DNA from: Lentzea terrae
GTDB lineage: Bacteria; Actinomycetota; Actinomycetes; Mycobacteriales; Pseudonocardiaceae
Length of the DNA stretch: 64,000 bases
NCBI RefSeq assembly: GCF_003265345.1
Contig: NZ_QFWW01000059.1
Location: 124,001-188,000, forward strand
Direction: 5' to 3'
The position numbers were made by a program, and so were the translations under genes. A model generated the notes under the pieces. The model worked only from the letters and a program-made list of their open reading frames with translations, was not told the origin of the DNA and made no database searches. Positions 44,677 through 55,332 of this stretch are shown here, in pieces. The first letter of the stretch is position 1. Every line of letters starts with the position of its first letter.

Positions 44677-45912
44677 GTGCGCGTGTTGTGCACAGTCGCG
44701 TTCTCGGCTGCCCACGCACGGGCGATCCTCCCCCTCGTGACCATGCTGACCGAGCTGGGACACGAGGTGCTGGTGGCAGGCCCCGCGTCCGTGCTGGCCG
44801 GGTTCGACCAGGAACCGACAACGACGACGGCCGTGCTGCCCGAGGTGTGCGACCAGCTCGTGGACCTGTTGCAGGGCGAGGTGCTCGCGCTCCCGCCCGA
44901 CTACGACCCGTTCGCCGACGAGATGATCGTCGAGTTCGCCGCGGGGCCGCACATCAGCGCGGCGGTCCAGGCGCTGCTCCCGGTGGCCGCCGACTTCCGG
45001 CCGCAGCTGATCCTGCGCTCGGGCATCGAGTTCGCGGGCGTGCTCGTCGCGGAACGGCTCGGCGTGCCGCACGTGGCGGCGCCGTCCGGAACAGGCCACT
45101 ACATGGACCGCCTGACGCTGCTGAACGCCCTGAACGAACGACGTGCGGAGCTGCGGCTGCCGCTGCACGAGTCGCTCGACTCGGCGCACCGGTACGGCCG
45201 GTTGGACGCGGTCCCGCCGGGCTACTCCTTCGCCCGCCAGCCGATGCCCGCGGCGTTCGCCCATCAGCAGCCCGCGCACCACAGCACCGGGGAACGGCTG
45301 CCGCAGTGGCTGGCCGACCTCGACCCGGCGAAACCCCTCGTCGTCGCGTCCACGAGCACGTCCGGCGGGGTGTTCGCGACCGAATCGGCGTTGCGGCTCT
45401 TCGACTTCGACGCCCTCCCGGACCAGGCCCTGCGCCACTCCCCCTTGGCACACCTGGAAACACTCGTCGCCGGACTCGCCGGAGTCGACTGCGAGGCGGT
45501 CGTGCTGACCGGCGGACTGCCGGTCCAAGCCCAGCCGGCGAAGAACGTGCACCTCGTCGACGAGCTGCCGCAGGCGTTGTTGTTGCAGGCCGCGGACTTG
45601 CTCGTGTCGCACGGCGGCTACAACTCGATCCGCGAGGCGATGCGGGCCGGCATCCCCACGGCGGTGCTGCCGGTGATGCACGACCAGATGCACAACGCAC
45701 ACCGCGTCAGTGAGCTCAAGCTCGGCGTGCGCGTGCAGGACTTCGCGGCCAAAGCGGTCACCGAAGCGTGCAACCGGGCGCTCACCAGCGTGGAGATCCA
45801 CGAGGCCACCAGACGAGCCCAGCGGCACATGCTCGGCCTGCCGCCGATCCGCGCGGTGGCGGACTACCTCCAACGGATCGTGCAGCGCAACAGGAAGCTC
45901 GTGAGCATGTGA
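44677..45912 (+). CDS. MGT-type (GT1) glycosyltransferase (411 aa)
   Basis: The GTG start follows GGGAGG. The N-terminus VRVLCTVAFSAAHARAILPL and C-terminal LLVSHGGYNSIREAMRAGIP (the SHGGxxSxxEA donor-binding motif) with DQMHNAHRV identify a UGT/MGT-like GT-B enzyme that usually glycosylates a small molecule such as a macrolide or flavonoid. No aglycone biosynthesis is adjacent, so it may detoxify an incoming compound (inference). Confidence 0.86.
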   Translation: MRVLCTVAFSAAHARAILPLVTMLTELGHEVLVAGPASVLAGFDQEPTTTTAVLPEVCDQLVDLLQGEVLALPPDYDPFADEMIVEFAAGPHISAAVQALLPVAADFRPQLILRSGIEFAGVLVAERLGVPHVAAPSGTGHYMDRLTLLNALNERRAELRLPLHESLDSAHRYGRLDAVPPGYSFARQPMPAAFAHQQPAHHSTGERLPQWLADLDPAKPLVVASTSTSGGVFATESALRLFDFDALPDQALRHSPLAHLETLVAGLAGVDCEAVVLTGGLPVQAQPAKNVHLVDELPQALLLQAADLLVSHGGYNSIREAMRAGIPTAVLPVMHDQMHNAHRVSELKLGVRVQDFAAKAVTEACNRALTSVEIHEATRRAQRHMLGLPPIRAVADYLQRIVQRNRKLVSM

Positions 45913-45914
45913 AA

Positions 45915-45958
45915 GGGCGGCGCCTCCCCCAGAATGCCAGGTCTGGAAGGCGCCGCCC
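45915..45958. terminator. Hairpin between convergent genes
   Basis: GGGCGGCGCC (45915-45924) pairs perfectly with GGCGCCGCCC (45949-45958). It lies 3 bp past the glycosyltransferase stop and 19 bp before the subtilisin stop, so it probably serves both. Confidence 0.82.
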
Positions 45959-45976
45959 CTCGGCGAACAGGTGGAG

Positions 45977-47770
<1,794 letters not shown>

Positions 47771-47935
47771 GAGAGGTCCTTCCACACAGGGCCTTCGCGT
47801 GCCGTTGAGGGCGTCAGGGATCTGAACCGGCTGCGGAGGTGACGAGGACCGTAAGTCGCGGCGAACCCGGGAAAACAGGTCTAGCGGAGTCCGAATAACG
47901 ACACTGACGTGTTCACGACAGGACCATTGCGCTGA

Positions 47936-48880
47936 ATGGCGCACAATATGGCGGTGTTCGGACATCTGGGCGTCGCGCCGGAGCTGACAGCCGTCTACGA
48001 GCTCCTGGTCACGGGCGGCAGTCGCACGACAGACGAGATCGGCGTAGCCCCCGAGCTGCTGGAACAGATGCTCGGGCTCGGCATCGTCCGGCACCTGCCG
48101 GGCGACGTGTGGCAGGCCGTCGCACCCGACCTGGCCGTGGAGGCGCTGATCGCGGCCCGCGAGGAGCAGAACCGCAGGGCTCGCGCCGACGTGGGCCCGC
48201 TGATGGAGCTCTACCTGCGCAATCGCGACGAGGAGCTGGCGGACAACGCGTTCGTCGAGACCGTGACCGGCATCAGCGCCGTGCGCGAGCTGTGGCACAC
48301 GCTGCTGAACGGCGCCCGTGATGAGGTGTGCGTGCTCGACCAGCCACCGTACGTGACGCCGCTGGGCGAGCACGTCGCGCTGGAAGACGAGACGCGGCAA
48401 CGCGACGTGCAGTGGCGGGTGGTCTACGACCGGTCCGCTGTGGACCTGCCGGGCCGCGTCACCGAGATCATCGAACTGGTCGCGGCCGGCGAACGGGCCC
48501 GCGTCACGCCGACGCTGCCGTTCAAGCTCGCCGTGATCGACACGCACGCGGCCGTGCTGCCCGTCGCGAACGGCGACGTGGTCGACAAGGTGCTGCTGAT
48601 CCGCCCGTCCGCGCTGCTGGACGTGCTGCGCTCGACGTTCGAGCTGTACTGGGACAAGGGAATCCCGTTCAGCCCCGGCGGGATCTACGCGGCGGCGGCC
48701 GATGTGGACCCGAACCTGCTGGGACTGCTCGCGGCCGGGCTGACCGACGAGTCGATCGCACGGCAGCTCGGGCTGGCTCCCCGGACCGTGCAACGGCGCG
48801 TGCGGCAGCTGATGGACCGGTGCGGCGCGCAGACCCGGTTCCAGGCCGGGGTGCAGGCGATGCGGCGCGGCTGGCTCTAG
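47936..48880 (+). CDS. LuxR-type HTH regulator with TrmB-like N-terminus (314 aa)
   Basis: Residues 10-60 look like a winged-helix TrmB-type segment (YELLVTGGSRTTDEIGVAPELLEQML). A middle effector domain with phospholipase-D-like strands follows (VCVLDQPPYV, WRVVYDRSAVDLPG, LAVIDTHAAVLPV). The C-terminal HTH is LLAAGLTDESIARQLGLAPRTVQRRVRQLMDRCGAQTRFQAG. Many actinomycete genomes carry multiple such regulators. It is divergent from the subtilisin gene and lies just upstream of the secreted triplet, so either could be its target. Confidence 0.83.
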   Translation: MAHNMAVFGHLGVAPELTAVYELLVTGGSRTTDEIGVAPELLEQMLGLGIVRHLPGDVWQAVAPDLAVEALIAAREEQNRRARADVGPLMELYLRNRDEELADNAFVETVTGISAVRELWHTLLNGARDEVCVLDQPPYVTPLGEHVALEDETRQRDVQWRVVYDRSAVDLPGRVTEIIELVAAGERARVTPTLPFKLAVIDTHAAVLPVANGDVVDKVLLIRPSALLDVLRSTFELYWDKGIPFSPGGIYAAAADVDPNLLGLLAAGLTDESIARQLGLAPRTVQRRVRQLMDRCGAQTRFQAGVQAMRRGWL

Positions 48881-48905
48881 CGGCGCGAGCCGCGCCCTGG
48901 CGTGC

Positions 48906-48930
48906 AACCTCGCGTGATCTTCGCGGCGTT
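48906..48930 (+). promoter_or_regulatory. Candidate ECF-sigma promoter for the secreted triplet
   Basis: AACC (48906-48909) and CGTT (48927-48930) are separated by 17 bp. The same arrangement, with almost identical surrounding bases, precedes the third paralogue at 50203. The AAC/CGT pairing is the hallmark of ECF sigma-factor promoters. The predicted start lies about 30 nt before the ATG at 48968. Confidence 0.5.
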
Positions 48931-48967
48931 TCCCCCTGTGCAAGCGAAAACTCACATTGGGGGTTAG

Positions 48968-49516
48968 ATGCGCAAGTCAATCGCAGCTGCTCTGGCCGGC
49001 TTGGCTCTCGTCGGTCTCGCGGGCACCGCGTCCGCCGACGACACCACGCCGGTCTACAAGACCAAAGCGGAGCTGCAGAAGCAGGCCGACGAGTTCACCG
49101 CGCACCAGCTGCAGAGCTTGCCGCAGATCTTCCCCGGCGCCCGGTTCGTCACGCCCGGCCTGTGGGGCGGCGAACGCGACGGGGTGCTGGAAGACGGCCA
49201 GCAGTACATGGCCAACGAGGTCAAGTACTTCTACAACGGCGAGAAGAGGAGCGTGATCACGCAGGTGATGGCTCCGGGCTTCTTCGGCAGCTCGCCGGAG
49301 GAGCTCTGCGAGCAGCACTACCGGAGCTGCACCGGCACCGTCAGCGACGACGAAGGCGGCGTGATCGTCTTCTCCGAGCTCGCCGAGTACCGCATGAGGT
49401 CGGTGCACAGCTTCCGCCCGAACGGCGAGGTGGTCTTCACGCAGGGCTCGCTGGACGACGATCCCGCGCAGCTCGGGACCGTGGCCGCCGACCGCGCCTA
49501 CACGTTCACGAGGTAG
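48968..49516 (+). CDS. Secreted paralogue 1 of 3, unknown family (182 aa)
   Basis: The signal peptide ends GTASA (about residue 23). The mature protein begins with TTPVYKTKAELQKQADEF, shared with its two neighbours, then PQIFPGA, a Cys pair (LCEQHYRSC) and a C-terminus FRPNGEVVFTQ...ADRAYTFTR. I do not recognise the family. Proteins with only two cysteines, a compact beta-rich body and an ECF-like promoter are often stress- or envelope-related (speculation). GGGGGTTA precedes the ATG. Confidence 0.78.
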   Translation: MRKSIAAALAGLALVGLAGTASADDTTPVYKTKAELQKQADEFTAHQLQSLPQIFPGARFVTPGLWGGERDGVLEDGQQYMANEVKYFYNGEKRSVITQVMAPGFFGSSPEELCEQHYRSCTGTVSDDEGGVIVFSELAEYRMRSVHSFRPNGEVVFTQGSLDDDPAQLGTVAADRAYTFTR

Positions 49517-49560
49517 CGGAACTCACCTCTGCGCAAGGGAAAACTCACGATGGGGGTTAC

Positions 49561-50130
49561 GTGCACAAGGTAATGGCGGCTGCCCTGACGGGCGCGGCAC
49601 TTCTCTCCGGTCTCGCGGGCACGGCGTCCGCACAGACGGACTTCCCGTGGCCACCGAAGGACGTCACGCCGGTCCACAAGACCAAGGCGGAACTGCGGAA
49701 GCAGGCTGACGAGTTCTCCGCACACCAGCACCGGAGCTACCCGGAGATCTTCCCCGGTGCGAGCAACGTCGACCCGAGCCCGTGGGGCGGCGGCGAGGCG
49801 GGGGACGTGTACGAGGACATGCAGTACATGGACAGCAGGGTCCACTTCACCTACCAGGGCAAGCTCGTGATGACGTACACGAAGGTCAACGCTCCGGGCG
49901 AGTTCAGGACGACGCCGGAACAGCTCTGCGAGCGGGTGCCGTGCGACGCCAAGGTCAGCGACAACAAGGGCGGTTTGATCGTCACCGCTGTGCACGAAAG
50001 CTACGGCGTCAACGTGGCGTGGAACTTCCGCCCGAACGGCGAGGTGGTCTGGACTCAGGCCTCGCTCGAGGAAGACCTCGCACAGCTCGCGACGATCGCT
50101 TCCGACCGCGCGTACACGTTCACGAGGTAG
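49561..50130 (+). CDS. Secreted paralogue 2 of 3 (189 aa, GTG start)
   Basis: The GTG follows GGGGGTTAC, the same leader as paralogue 1. After the signal peptide (GTASA) it has PWPPKDVTPVHKTKAELRKQ, PEIFPGASNVDPSPWGGGE, a Cys pair (LCERVPC) and ASDRAYTFTR at the end. The 44-bp gap from paralogue 1 has no promoter of its own, so they are likely cotranscribed. A hairpin terminator follows at 50138. Confidence 0.8.
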   Translation: MHKVMAAALTGAALLSGLAGTASAQTDFPWPPKDVTPVHKTKAELRKQADEFSAHQHRSYPEIFPGASNVDPSPWGGGEAGDVYEDMQYMDSRVHFTYQGKLVMTYTKVNAPGEFRTTPEQLCERVPCDAKVSDNKGGLIVTAVHESYGVNVAWNFRPNGEVVWTQASLEEDLAQLATIASDRAYTFTR

Positions 50131-50137
50131 CAGAACA

Positions 50138-50182
50138 GGAGCGGGCGCTTCCGGTCATGGCGTCACCGGAAGCGCCCGCTCC
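50138..50182 (+). terminator. Hairpin after paralogue 2, 18-bp perfect stem
   Basis: The arms at 50138-50155 and 50165-50182 match perfectly around a 9-nt loop. The same sequence recurs at 50872-50910 after paralogue 3, so the terminator was duplicated with the gene. Confidence 0.88.
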
Positions 50183-50202
50183 AGCAAACGATCTTCGCGT
50201 GC

Positions 50203-50226
50203 AACCTCTGGTGATCTTGCGGCGTC
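50203..50226 (+). promoter_or_regulatory. Candidate ECF-sigma promoter for paralogue 3
   Basis: AACC (50203-50206) and CGTC (50223-50226) are 16 bp apart. GTGCAACCTC and GTGATCTT nearby are identical to the block at 48903-48921. It follows the terminator of paralogue 2, so gene 3 has its own transcription start. Confidence 0.5.
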
Positions 50227-50262
50227 TTCTTGTCCGCAAGCAAACACTCACCAGGGGGATTC

Positions 50263-50844
50263 ATGCGCATGCGCAAGGTGATGGCGGCTGCCCTGACGGG
50301 CCTCGCACTCGTCGGTCTCGCGGGCACGGCTTCGGCGTCAGCGTCGTCACAGGCCGACTACCCGTGGCCGCCCAAGGACGTCACGCCGGTCCACAAGACC
50401 AAGGCGGAGCTGCAGAAGCAGGCGGACGGCTTCTCCGCCCGGCAGGAACGGACGTTCCCGCGGATCTTCCGCGGCGCCACGAACGTCGAGCCCGGTCCGT
50501 GGGGCGGCGAGGCGGCCGGCGTGTTCGACGACATGCAGTACATGGGCAACTGGACCACGTTCGACTACCAGGGCCAGAACCTCACGACCTACATGCAGGT
50601 CAACGCGCCCGGCCACATCAAGCTGTCGCCGAAGCAGCTCTGCGAGCGGGACAAGTGCACCGGAGAGGTCCGCGACCACCGGGGCGGCGTGACCGTCTTC
50701 ACCGTGAACGACACGCACGGCATCCACGCGGCGTGGAACTTCCGCCCGACCGGCGAGGTCGTCTGGGCGCAGAGCTGGCAGGCGGGCACCGAGCCGCAGC
50801 TGGCGGCGGTGGCGTCCGACCGCGCGTACACGTTCACCAGGTAG
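50263..50844 (+). CDS. Secreted paralogue 3 of 3 (193 aa)
   Basis: ATG 50263 follows GGGGGATT. Signal peptide MRKVMAAALTGLALVGLAG then ASA; PWPPKDVTPVHKTKAELQKQ is almost identical to paralogue 2, and the Cys pair (LCERDKC) and ASDRAYTFTR end are retained. Middle strands diverge, as if specificity changed after duplication. No enzyme motif or membrane anchor is visible. Confidence 0.8.
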   Translation: MRMRKVMAAALTGLALVGLAGTASASASSQADYPWPPKDVTPVHKTKAELQKQADGFSARQERTFPRIFRGATNVEPGPWGGEAAGVFDDMQYMGNWTTFDYQGQNLTTYMQVNAPGHIKLSPKQLCERDKCTGEVRDHRGGVTVFTVNDTHGIHAAWNFRPTGEVVWAQSWQAGTEPQLAAVASDRAYTFTR

Positions 50845-50871
50845 TTCTGAGAACTGGGTAGCAGAACAGGA

Positions 50872-50910
50872 GCGGGCGCTTCCGGTCATGGCGTCACCGG
50901 AAGCGCCCGC
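50872..50910. terminator. Hairpin after paralogue 3
   Basis: GCGGGCGCTTCCGGT (50872-50886) pairs perfectly with 50896-50910, nearly the same sequence as the hairpin at 50138. The convergent S41 peptidase gene ends 6 bp further on, so it may also stop that transcript. Confidence 0.85.
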
Positions 50911-50915
50911 CCTTC

Positions 50916-52796
50916 TCAACTGGCGACCTTGCGCGCGGCCACCAGCTGCCCGTCCGCGAACCCCTCGACGCGCACCTCGGTCCCGGTCGCGCTCAACGTC
51001 GCGGTGTGCGCTCCGTCGGTCACGTCCAGTGAGGTGGCCGGGCGGCCGTCGACGTAGATGTCCACCCGGTCGAGGTTCACGGTGTCCAGTGAGACGGTCG
51101 TCCCTGCGACCGCCACGCCCAGCCGCCGCACCGGCAGCGCGGCGAGCAGCGAGCCCGCCTTGGCGAGCAGATCCACGTTGCCCTGCAACAGGTCCGCGCG
51201 CGTGATCTGGTGCTGGTGCGTCGGCCGCACGCCCAGATCCTCGACGGGCGTACCGGAGAGCTTGCCGACGCGCAGCGTGCGGCGGATCGAGACACGCATG
51301 TTCGCCTTGTTGGGCAACGGCTTGTACGGCGACTCGGCGTCGCCGGGCGCCGGGATCTTCATCAGCGTCGACAGCAGTCCGTGCGTCCACACGTTCGCGC
51401 CGCCGGCACCGGTGTTGTCGTCCACACCGAGGATCGGGCCCAGCTCGTGGTCGGCCCAGCCCGCGGCGAAGATGTCGGTGGCGGAGTAGCAGCGCGCGTC
51501 GGTGATCAGCACGACCGGGCCGTGGTAGGTCTGCCCCACCGCGTTCGCGCCCTCGACGGGCGTGATGGTGTGGGCGCAGGAGAACGCCTGGCCGGTCTCG
51601 GTCGAGGTGTCGAGCGACGGGAACCACGGGCCGAGGTTGATCTGCCCGGTCGGGTCGTCCGCGTGCCGGCGGCAGATCCGCAGGTTCAGCGGCGTGCTGA
51701 GGAACTGCACGGGTTCCGGGTCGATGCGGCGCGGGGTCATCGTCTGCAGCAGGAACTCCGAGGCGAAGATGTGGCCTCCGCCGTTGTCGCGGACGTCGAC
51801 GATGAGTCCGTTCTGCGGCAGGAGGTTCGCGAGCCGGACGAACTCGGCGAGGAACGCGTCCGGGTCGGTCACGCTGAACGTGAAGATCCGCAGGTGCCCG
51901 AACTCCCCGGACGGCGTGGTCACCGGGCGGGCGCGGAACACGCCGGGCATCGTCGTCGGCACGTCCTGCGCGCCCATCGCGACCGCGCCACCGGCGGACT
52001 CGGCCTGCACGACCTTGGGCGCGTGCAACAACTTCTTGGCGCGCGCCTTCTCGTCGGAGTCGAGGTCGACGCCCTGCGCGGCCGCGGCCGGGCTGAGCGA
52101 GTCGACGTCGGTCATGGGCGGCAGGTTGTCCGTCACCTGCCAGTCGACGCGGATCTCCTGGGCGGCGCCGCCGTTCTCGTCGCGGTAGGTGACGACGACC
52201 CAGTCCTCGTCCGGCGGGAGCTGGATCACCAAGGGGCGCAACGTGAGCGACTCCAGGCCGCGGGCGAGGTTCGCGGCGGTGTTGCTGCCCGCGAAGATCG
52301 CGCCGTTCAACGCCACAGCGCGGGCGATCGGCGTGCCGTTCCAGTGCGTCACCTCGGCGCCGACGGCGAGACCGTTGAAGTTCGCGACCGTGCGCGCGAC
52401 GAGGTACTGCTCGGTGCCGTCGGCGGCGAAGCAGCGCTCCAGCTGGAACGGCAGGAAGGCGATCTTGCCCGCGAACGGCGCGGGCAGCAGGTAGTTCGTG
52501 TGCAGGTCGCGCACCGAGTGGAAGGTGCTCGACAGCTCGCGGTGGAACTGCCACTCGGGCTCGGCCGTGGCATCGGTCTGCCGTTCGAGTCTGGCTCTCA
52601 GCACTCTGAGTCTTTGCACGGGATTCACCGCGTGCATCGCGACTTTGAGCGGCAGGTGCGCGTAGTTCTGTTCCAGCAGGATCAGTGCCTGCTCGACGAT
52701 GAGCTTGCGCTGCGCCAGGGTGAGCGTGCCCGCGGTGGCGAGGAACTCGGCAAGCCCGACGGAGTTTGCGACGTTCGGGTGAGCGGTTGCGGTCAT
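50916..52796 (-). CDS. S41-family (Tsp/CtpA-like) peptidase (626 aa)
   Basis: Features of the S41 fold: LIVDVRDNGGGHIFASEFLL (about 330-350) and DARCYSATDIFAAGWADH, where the Ser of CYSATD (about 436) is the nucleophile. Unlike CtpA, no signal peptide or clear PDZ domain is seen at the N-terminus (MTATAHPNVANS); residues 10-330 are an all-alpha/beta N-terminal region with a helical start. The C-terminal 90 residues form a beta domain. It is likely cytosolic or released without cleavage. GGAGG precedes the ATG. Confidence 0.85.
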   Translation of the reverse strand: MTATAHPNVANSVGLAEFLATAGTLTLAQRKLIVEQALILLEQNYAHLPLKVAMHAVNPVQRLRVLRARLERQTDATAEPEWQFHRELSSTFHSVRDLHTNYLLPAPFAGKIAFLPFQLERCFAADGTEQYLVARTVANFNGLAVGAEVTHWNGTPIARAVALNGAIFAGSNTAANLARGLESLTLRPLVIQLPPDEDWVVVTYRDENGGAAQEIRVDWQVTDNLPPMTDVDSLSPAAAAQGVDLDSDEKARAKKLLHAPKVVQAESAGGAVAMGAQDVPTTMPGVFRARPVTTPSGEFGHLRIFTFSVTDPDAFLAEFVRLANLLPQNGLIVDVRDNGGGHIFASEFLLQTMTPRRIDPEPVQFLSTPLNLRICRRHADDPTGQINLGPWFPSLDTSTETGQAFSCAHTITPVEGANAVGQTYHGPVVLITDARCYSATDIFAAGWADHELGPILGVDDNTGAGGANVWTHGLLSTLMKIPAPGDAESPYKPLPNKANMRVSIRRTLRVGKLSGTPVEDLGVRPTHQHQITRADLLQGNVDLLAKAGSLLAALPVRRLGVAVAGTTVSLDTVNLDRVDIYVDGRPATSLDVTDGAHTATLSATGTEVRVEGFADGQLVAARKVAS

Positions 52797-52825
52797 GGTG
52801 GTGCCTCCTTGCCAAGTAGAGGCTT

Positions 52826-52840
52826 TCCAGGGCGCCTGGA
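52826..52840. promoter_or_regulatory. Inverted repeat TCCAGG-GCG-CCTGGA
   Basis: Perfect 6-bp arms around 3 nt, 30-44 bp upstream of the S41 peptidase start (on the complementary strand) and about 75 bp upstream of the membrane-hydrolase start. Its place between divergent genes suits a shared operator. Confidence 0.4.
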
Positions 52841-52914
52841 TACACCTTTTTCACCCGTTCGGCCGCTAACCGGAGCAGTTTTCCGGACGACAACTGGAGT
52901 AAAGGGAGGCCGCG

Positions 52915-55317
52915 ATGAGCCTGAAGAGTCCTCGGGCCCTCGAACTGCGCATCCACGGGGTCAACAACACGCCCCCGGCCGCGCTGCTGGCGCTCCCCGA
53001 GCACGCCGTCGAGCAGTTCCGCGGCGATCGCTTCGGCAGCTTCTGGAAACCGAAGCCGGACAAGGTCGCCGAACTGCCACCGGACCACGCCGGGCGGGTG
53101 CCCGACGACGTGCGGCGCGAGGCGTACTCGTGGGGCGGCATGGCGCGCAGCAGCCCCGGCGTGCCCGGCAGCGGGGTGCCGTCGGTGCTCGCGAACGTGC
53201 TGGGGCGCATCGGATGGGCGTTGCTGCTCCCCTTCGGCCTCGCGAACGTCGCCTACTGGTCCCGCAAGCTGCCGGACGACTCGATGCCGACGACGAAGCG
53301 GATGGTGTGGTGGAACGCCGGGCGCGGCGCCGCTTCGACGCGGCTGTTCGGGCTCGGGCTCACCGTGCTGCTGGTGCTGTCGGTGTGCGAGGTCGCGATC
53401 GACGTCTACGCGATCCAGTGCTCGCTGCCGGGCACGACGTGCAAGCGACTGCCGGAGTTCATGGACCTGCTCGGCGATCCTGCCCCGCACATCAGGGTCC
53501 TGGCCGCCTCGGCCGTGCCGGTGTTGCTGCTGCTGGGGTTGCTGGCGCTGACGTCGTTGTCGCGCAGCCGGTACGAGATGACGACGATGCGCCGCGTGCC
53601 GGCGCGGCGGCCGGGCGTCATGCTCAGCCGGGCGTCGATGTGGGAAGGCAGCCCGCGGATCCGCCGGCTCACCCGGCTGCACCTCGCCGCCGGATGCTGC
53701 GTGGTGGTGCTGGTGACGAGCGCCCAGCAGTTGCAGCACGCGTTCTTCCTGACACTCACCGTGCTCGCGGGCGGCCTGCTGGCGGTCGTCATGGCGCGCG
53801 TGGTCGTCACCGCGACGGACTGCCCGGACGTGCCGTCGACCGAGAAGGGCGGCCTGTGGTCGTGGCTGCTGGTGATCTCGGCGGTGCTCGTGCTGGTGGT
53901 GCACGGGTTCGGGCTGTACTCGATCGCGCCGTCGTTCGACGGGCCGCTGTGGCTCGCGTCGTGGGGACCGCCCGTGGTCGCGGTGGCGCTGCTCGGTTCC
54001 GTGCTGGCGGCGTGGTCGTGGCGGCGCAACGACGCCAAGGGGCCGCTGGTCCTGCTCGTGCTGTTCGTGGCGTTCATGGTTGCCACGTACTGGTTTTCGC
54101 TTTCTTGGGTCGGAGCTGTCGTCGTCGGCGGGATCCTGGCGTGGCGGGCCAGGCCGCTTCCTGGTGACGAGTGGCAGGCCTGGCGCGGCGCGGGACCCGG
54201 TGTGCTGCTGGGGTTGTCGCTGACCACCTCGGTGATGCTGTCCGCCGTGCTGGTGCTGACGTTCCGGGGCTGGGTCGGGACGGGGTTGCGGGTGCCGTCG
54301 TTCTACTCGTGGTTCAGCGCGGCCTTCGCGGTGGCGCTGGTTCCGCTGGTGCTGCTGATTCTGGTGCAGGCGCTGACGTTGTTGTCCCGGTTGGCCAAGC
54401 CCGCCCTGCTGGACGACGAGGCCGAGGTGCTCGTCGTGCGGGTGCGGCACGTGGTCGCCGTGACGCACCGGGCCGAGAACGTCACGGGCGTGCTGTCCGT
54501 GTCCGGTGTGCTCGCGCTGATCCTGACCTGCTACCTGACGTTCGACTCGCCGGCGTGGACCGGGTGGCACGGCGTCACGTGGGTGCTGGGCAAGGGCGAC
54601 TGGGTCACCGGGCTCGCCGGGGTCGCGGTGATCGGGTCGTTCGTCGGCGCGGGGATGCTCACGAACCGGCGTCCGCTCGGCCTGTTGTGGGACCTGATGT
54701 GCTTCCTGCCGCGCACGGCGCACCCGTTCTCGCCGCCCTGTTACGCGGAACGCGCGGTGCCGGAGATCGCCGACCGGACCCGCGAGTTCCTGGACTCGGG
54801 TGACGATCGTCGCGTGGTGCTGTCCGCGCACAGTCTGGGCGCCGTGCTGGCCGTCGCGGCGCTCTACGCGTTGCCGGAGGGGTATTTGCAGCGCGTGCAG
54901 CTGCTGACGTACGGAGTGCAGCTGCGGCCGTACTTCGGGCGGATCTTCCCCGAGCTGCTCGGTCCCGTCGTGCTGGGCACGCCGGAAGTCCGTGCGGGCG
55001 CGATGTTCTCGCGCGACCCGTGGCGCCGCGAGCCCGGGGTGTCGCCCGATCGCGGGCTTGCCGCGTTGCTGGGTCCGAGCTGGATCAACCTGTGGCGGCG
55101 CACCGACTACCTGGGTTTCCCCGTGCACGGCTGGGGGCCGAACCCCGTTGACCGCCGGGCAAGTGAGACGGACGGCTCACCGGACAAAGTGGAGACTCAC
55201 GGCGGCTATCACCTGTGTGCGGCTTATGCGCAGGCCTTCCGAGACCTCGTCTCAATTGATCTGAACCAGTCACCCGATGGTGGACGTGGAGGGGGTGGGA
55301 ACCTGGAACGCAGTTGA
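52915..55317 (+). CDS. Multi-spanning membrane protein with C-terminal alpha/beta-hydrolase domain (800 aa)
   Basis: GGGAGG lies upstream of the ATG. The N-terminus has ELRIHGVNNTPPAALL, a motif I associate with a small family of actinomycete membrane proteins. About ten hydrophobic helices span residues 95-590. From about residue 600 a soluble domain contains the nucleophile elbow VVLSAHSLGAVLAVAALYAL (AHSLG) and an acidic Asp in the downstream strands, typical of lipases. It may hydrolyse a lipid or ester at the membrane; substrate unknown. Confidence 0.75.
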   Translation: MSLKSPRALELRIHGVNNTPPAALLALPEHAVEQFRGDRFGSFWKPKPDKVAELPPDHAGRVPDDVRREAYSWGGMARSSPGVPGSGVPSVLANVLGRIGWALLLPFGLANVAYWSRKLPDDSMPTTKRMVWWNAGRGAASTRLFGLGLTVLLVLSVCEVAIDVYAIQCSLPGTTCKRLPEFMDLLGDPAPHIRVLAASAVPVLLLLGLLALTSLSRSRYEMTTMRRVPARRPGVMLSRASMWEGSPRIRRLTRLHLAAGCCVVVLVTSAQQLQHAFFLTLTVLAGGLLAVVMARVVVTATDCPDVPSTEKGGLWSWLLVISAVLVLVVHGFGLYSIAPSFDGPLWLASWGPPVVAVALLGSVLAAWSWRRNDAKGPLVLLVLFVAFMVATYWFSLSWVGAVVVGGILAWRARPLPGDEWQAWRGAGPGVLLGLSLTTSVMLSAVLVLTFRGWVGTGLRVPSFYSWFSAAFAVALVPLVLLILVQALTLLSRLAKPALLDDEAEVLVVRVRHVVAVTHRAENVTGVLSVSGVLALILTCYLTFDSPAWTGWHGVTWVLGKGDWVTGLAGVAVIGSFVGAGMLTNRRPLGLLWDLMCFLPRTAHPFSPPCYAERAVPEIADRTREFLDSGDDRRVVLSAHSLGAVLAVAALYALPEGYLQRVQLLTYGVQLRPYFGRIFPELLGPVVLGTPEVRAGAMFSRDPWRREPGVSPDRGLAALLGPSWINLWRRTDYLGFPVHGWGPNPVDRRASETDGSPDKVETHGGYHLCAAYAQAFRDLVSIDLNQSPDGGRGGGGNLERS

Positions 55318-55332
55318 ACTCCAAGGAGAGAC

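Noticed and set aside
51210-54167. 985-residue plus-strand open frame overlapping the S41 peptidase and membrane-hydrolase genes
   Set aside because: Its composition is that of an antiphase shadow (Arg/Gly/Ala-rich) and two well supported genes occupy the region.
50347-55128. Very long minus-strand open frame
   Set aside because: It crosses genes on both strands and is an artefact of high GC content.
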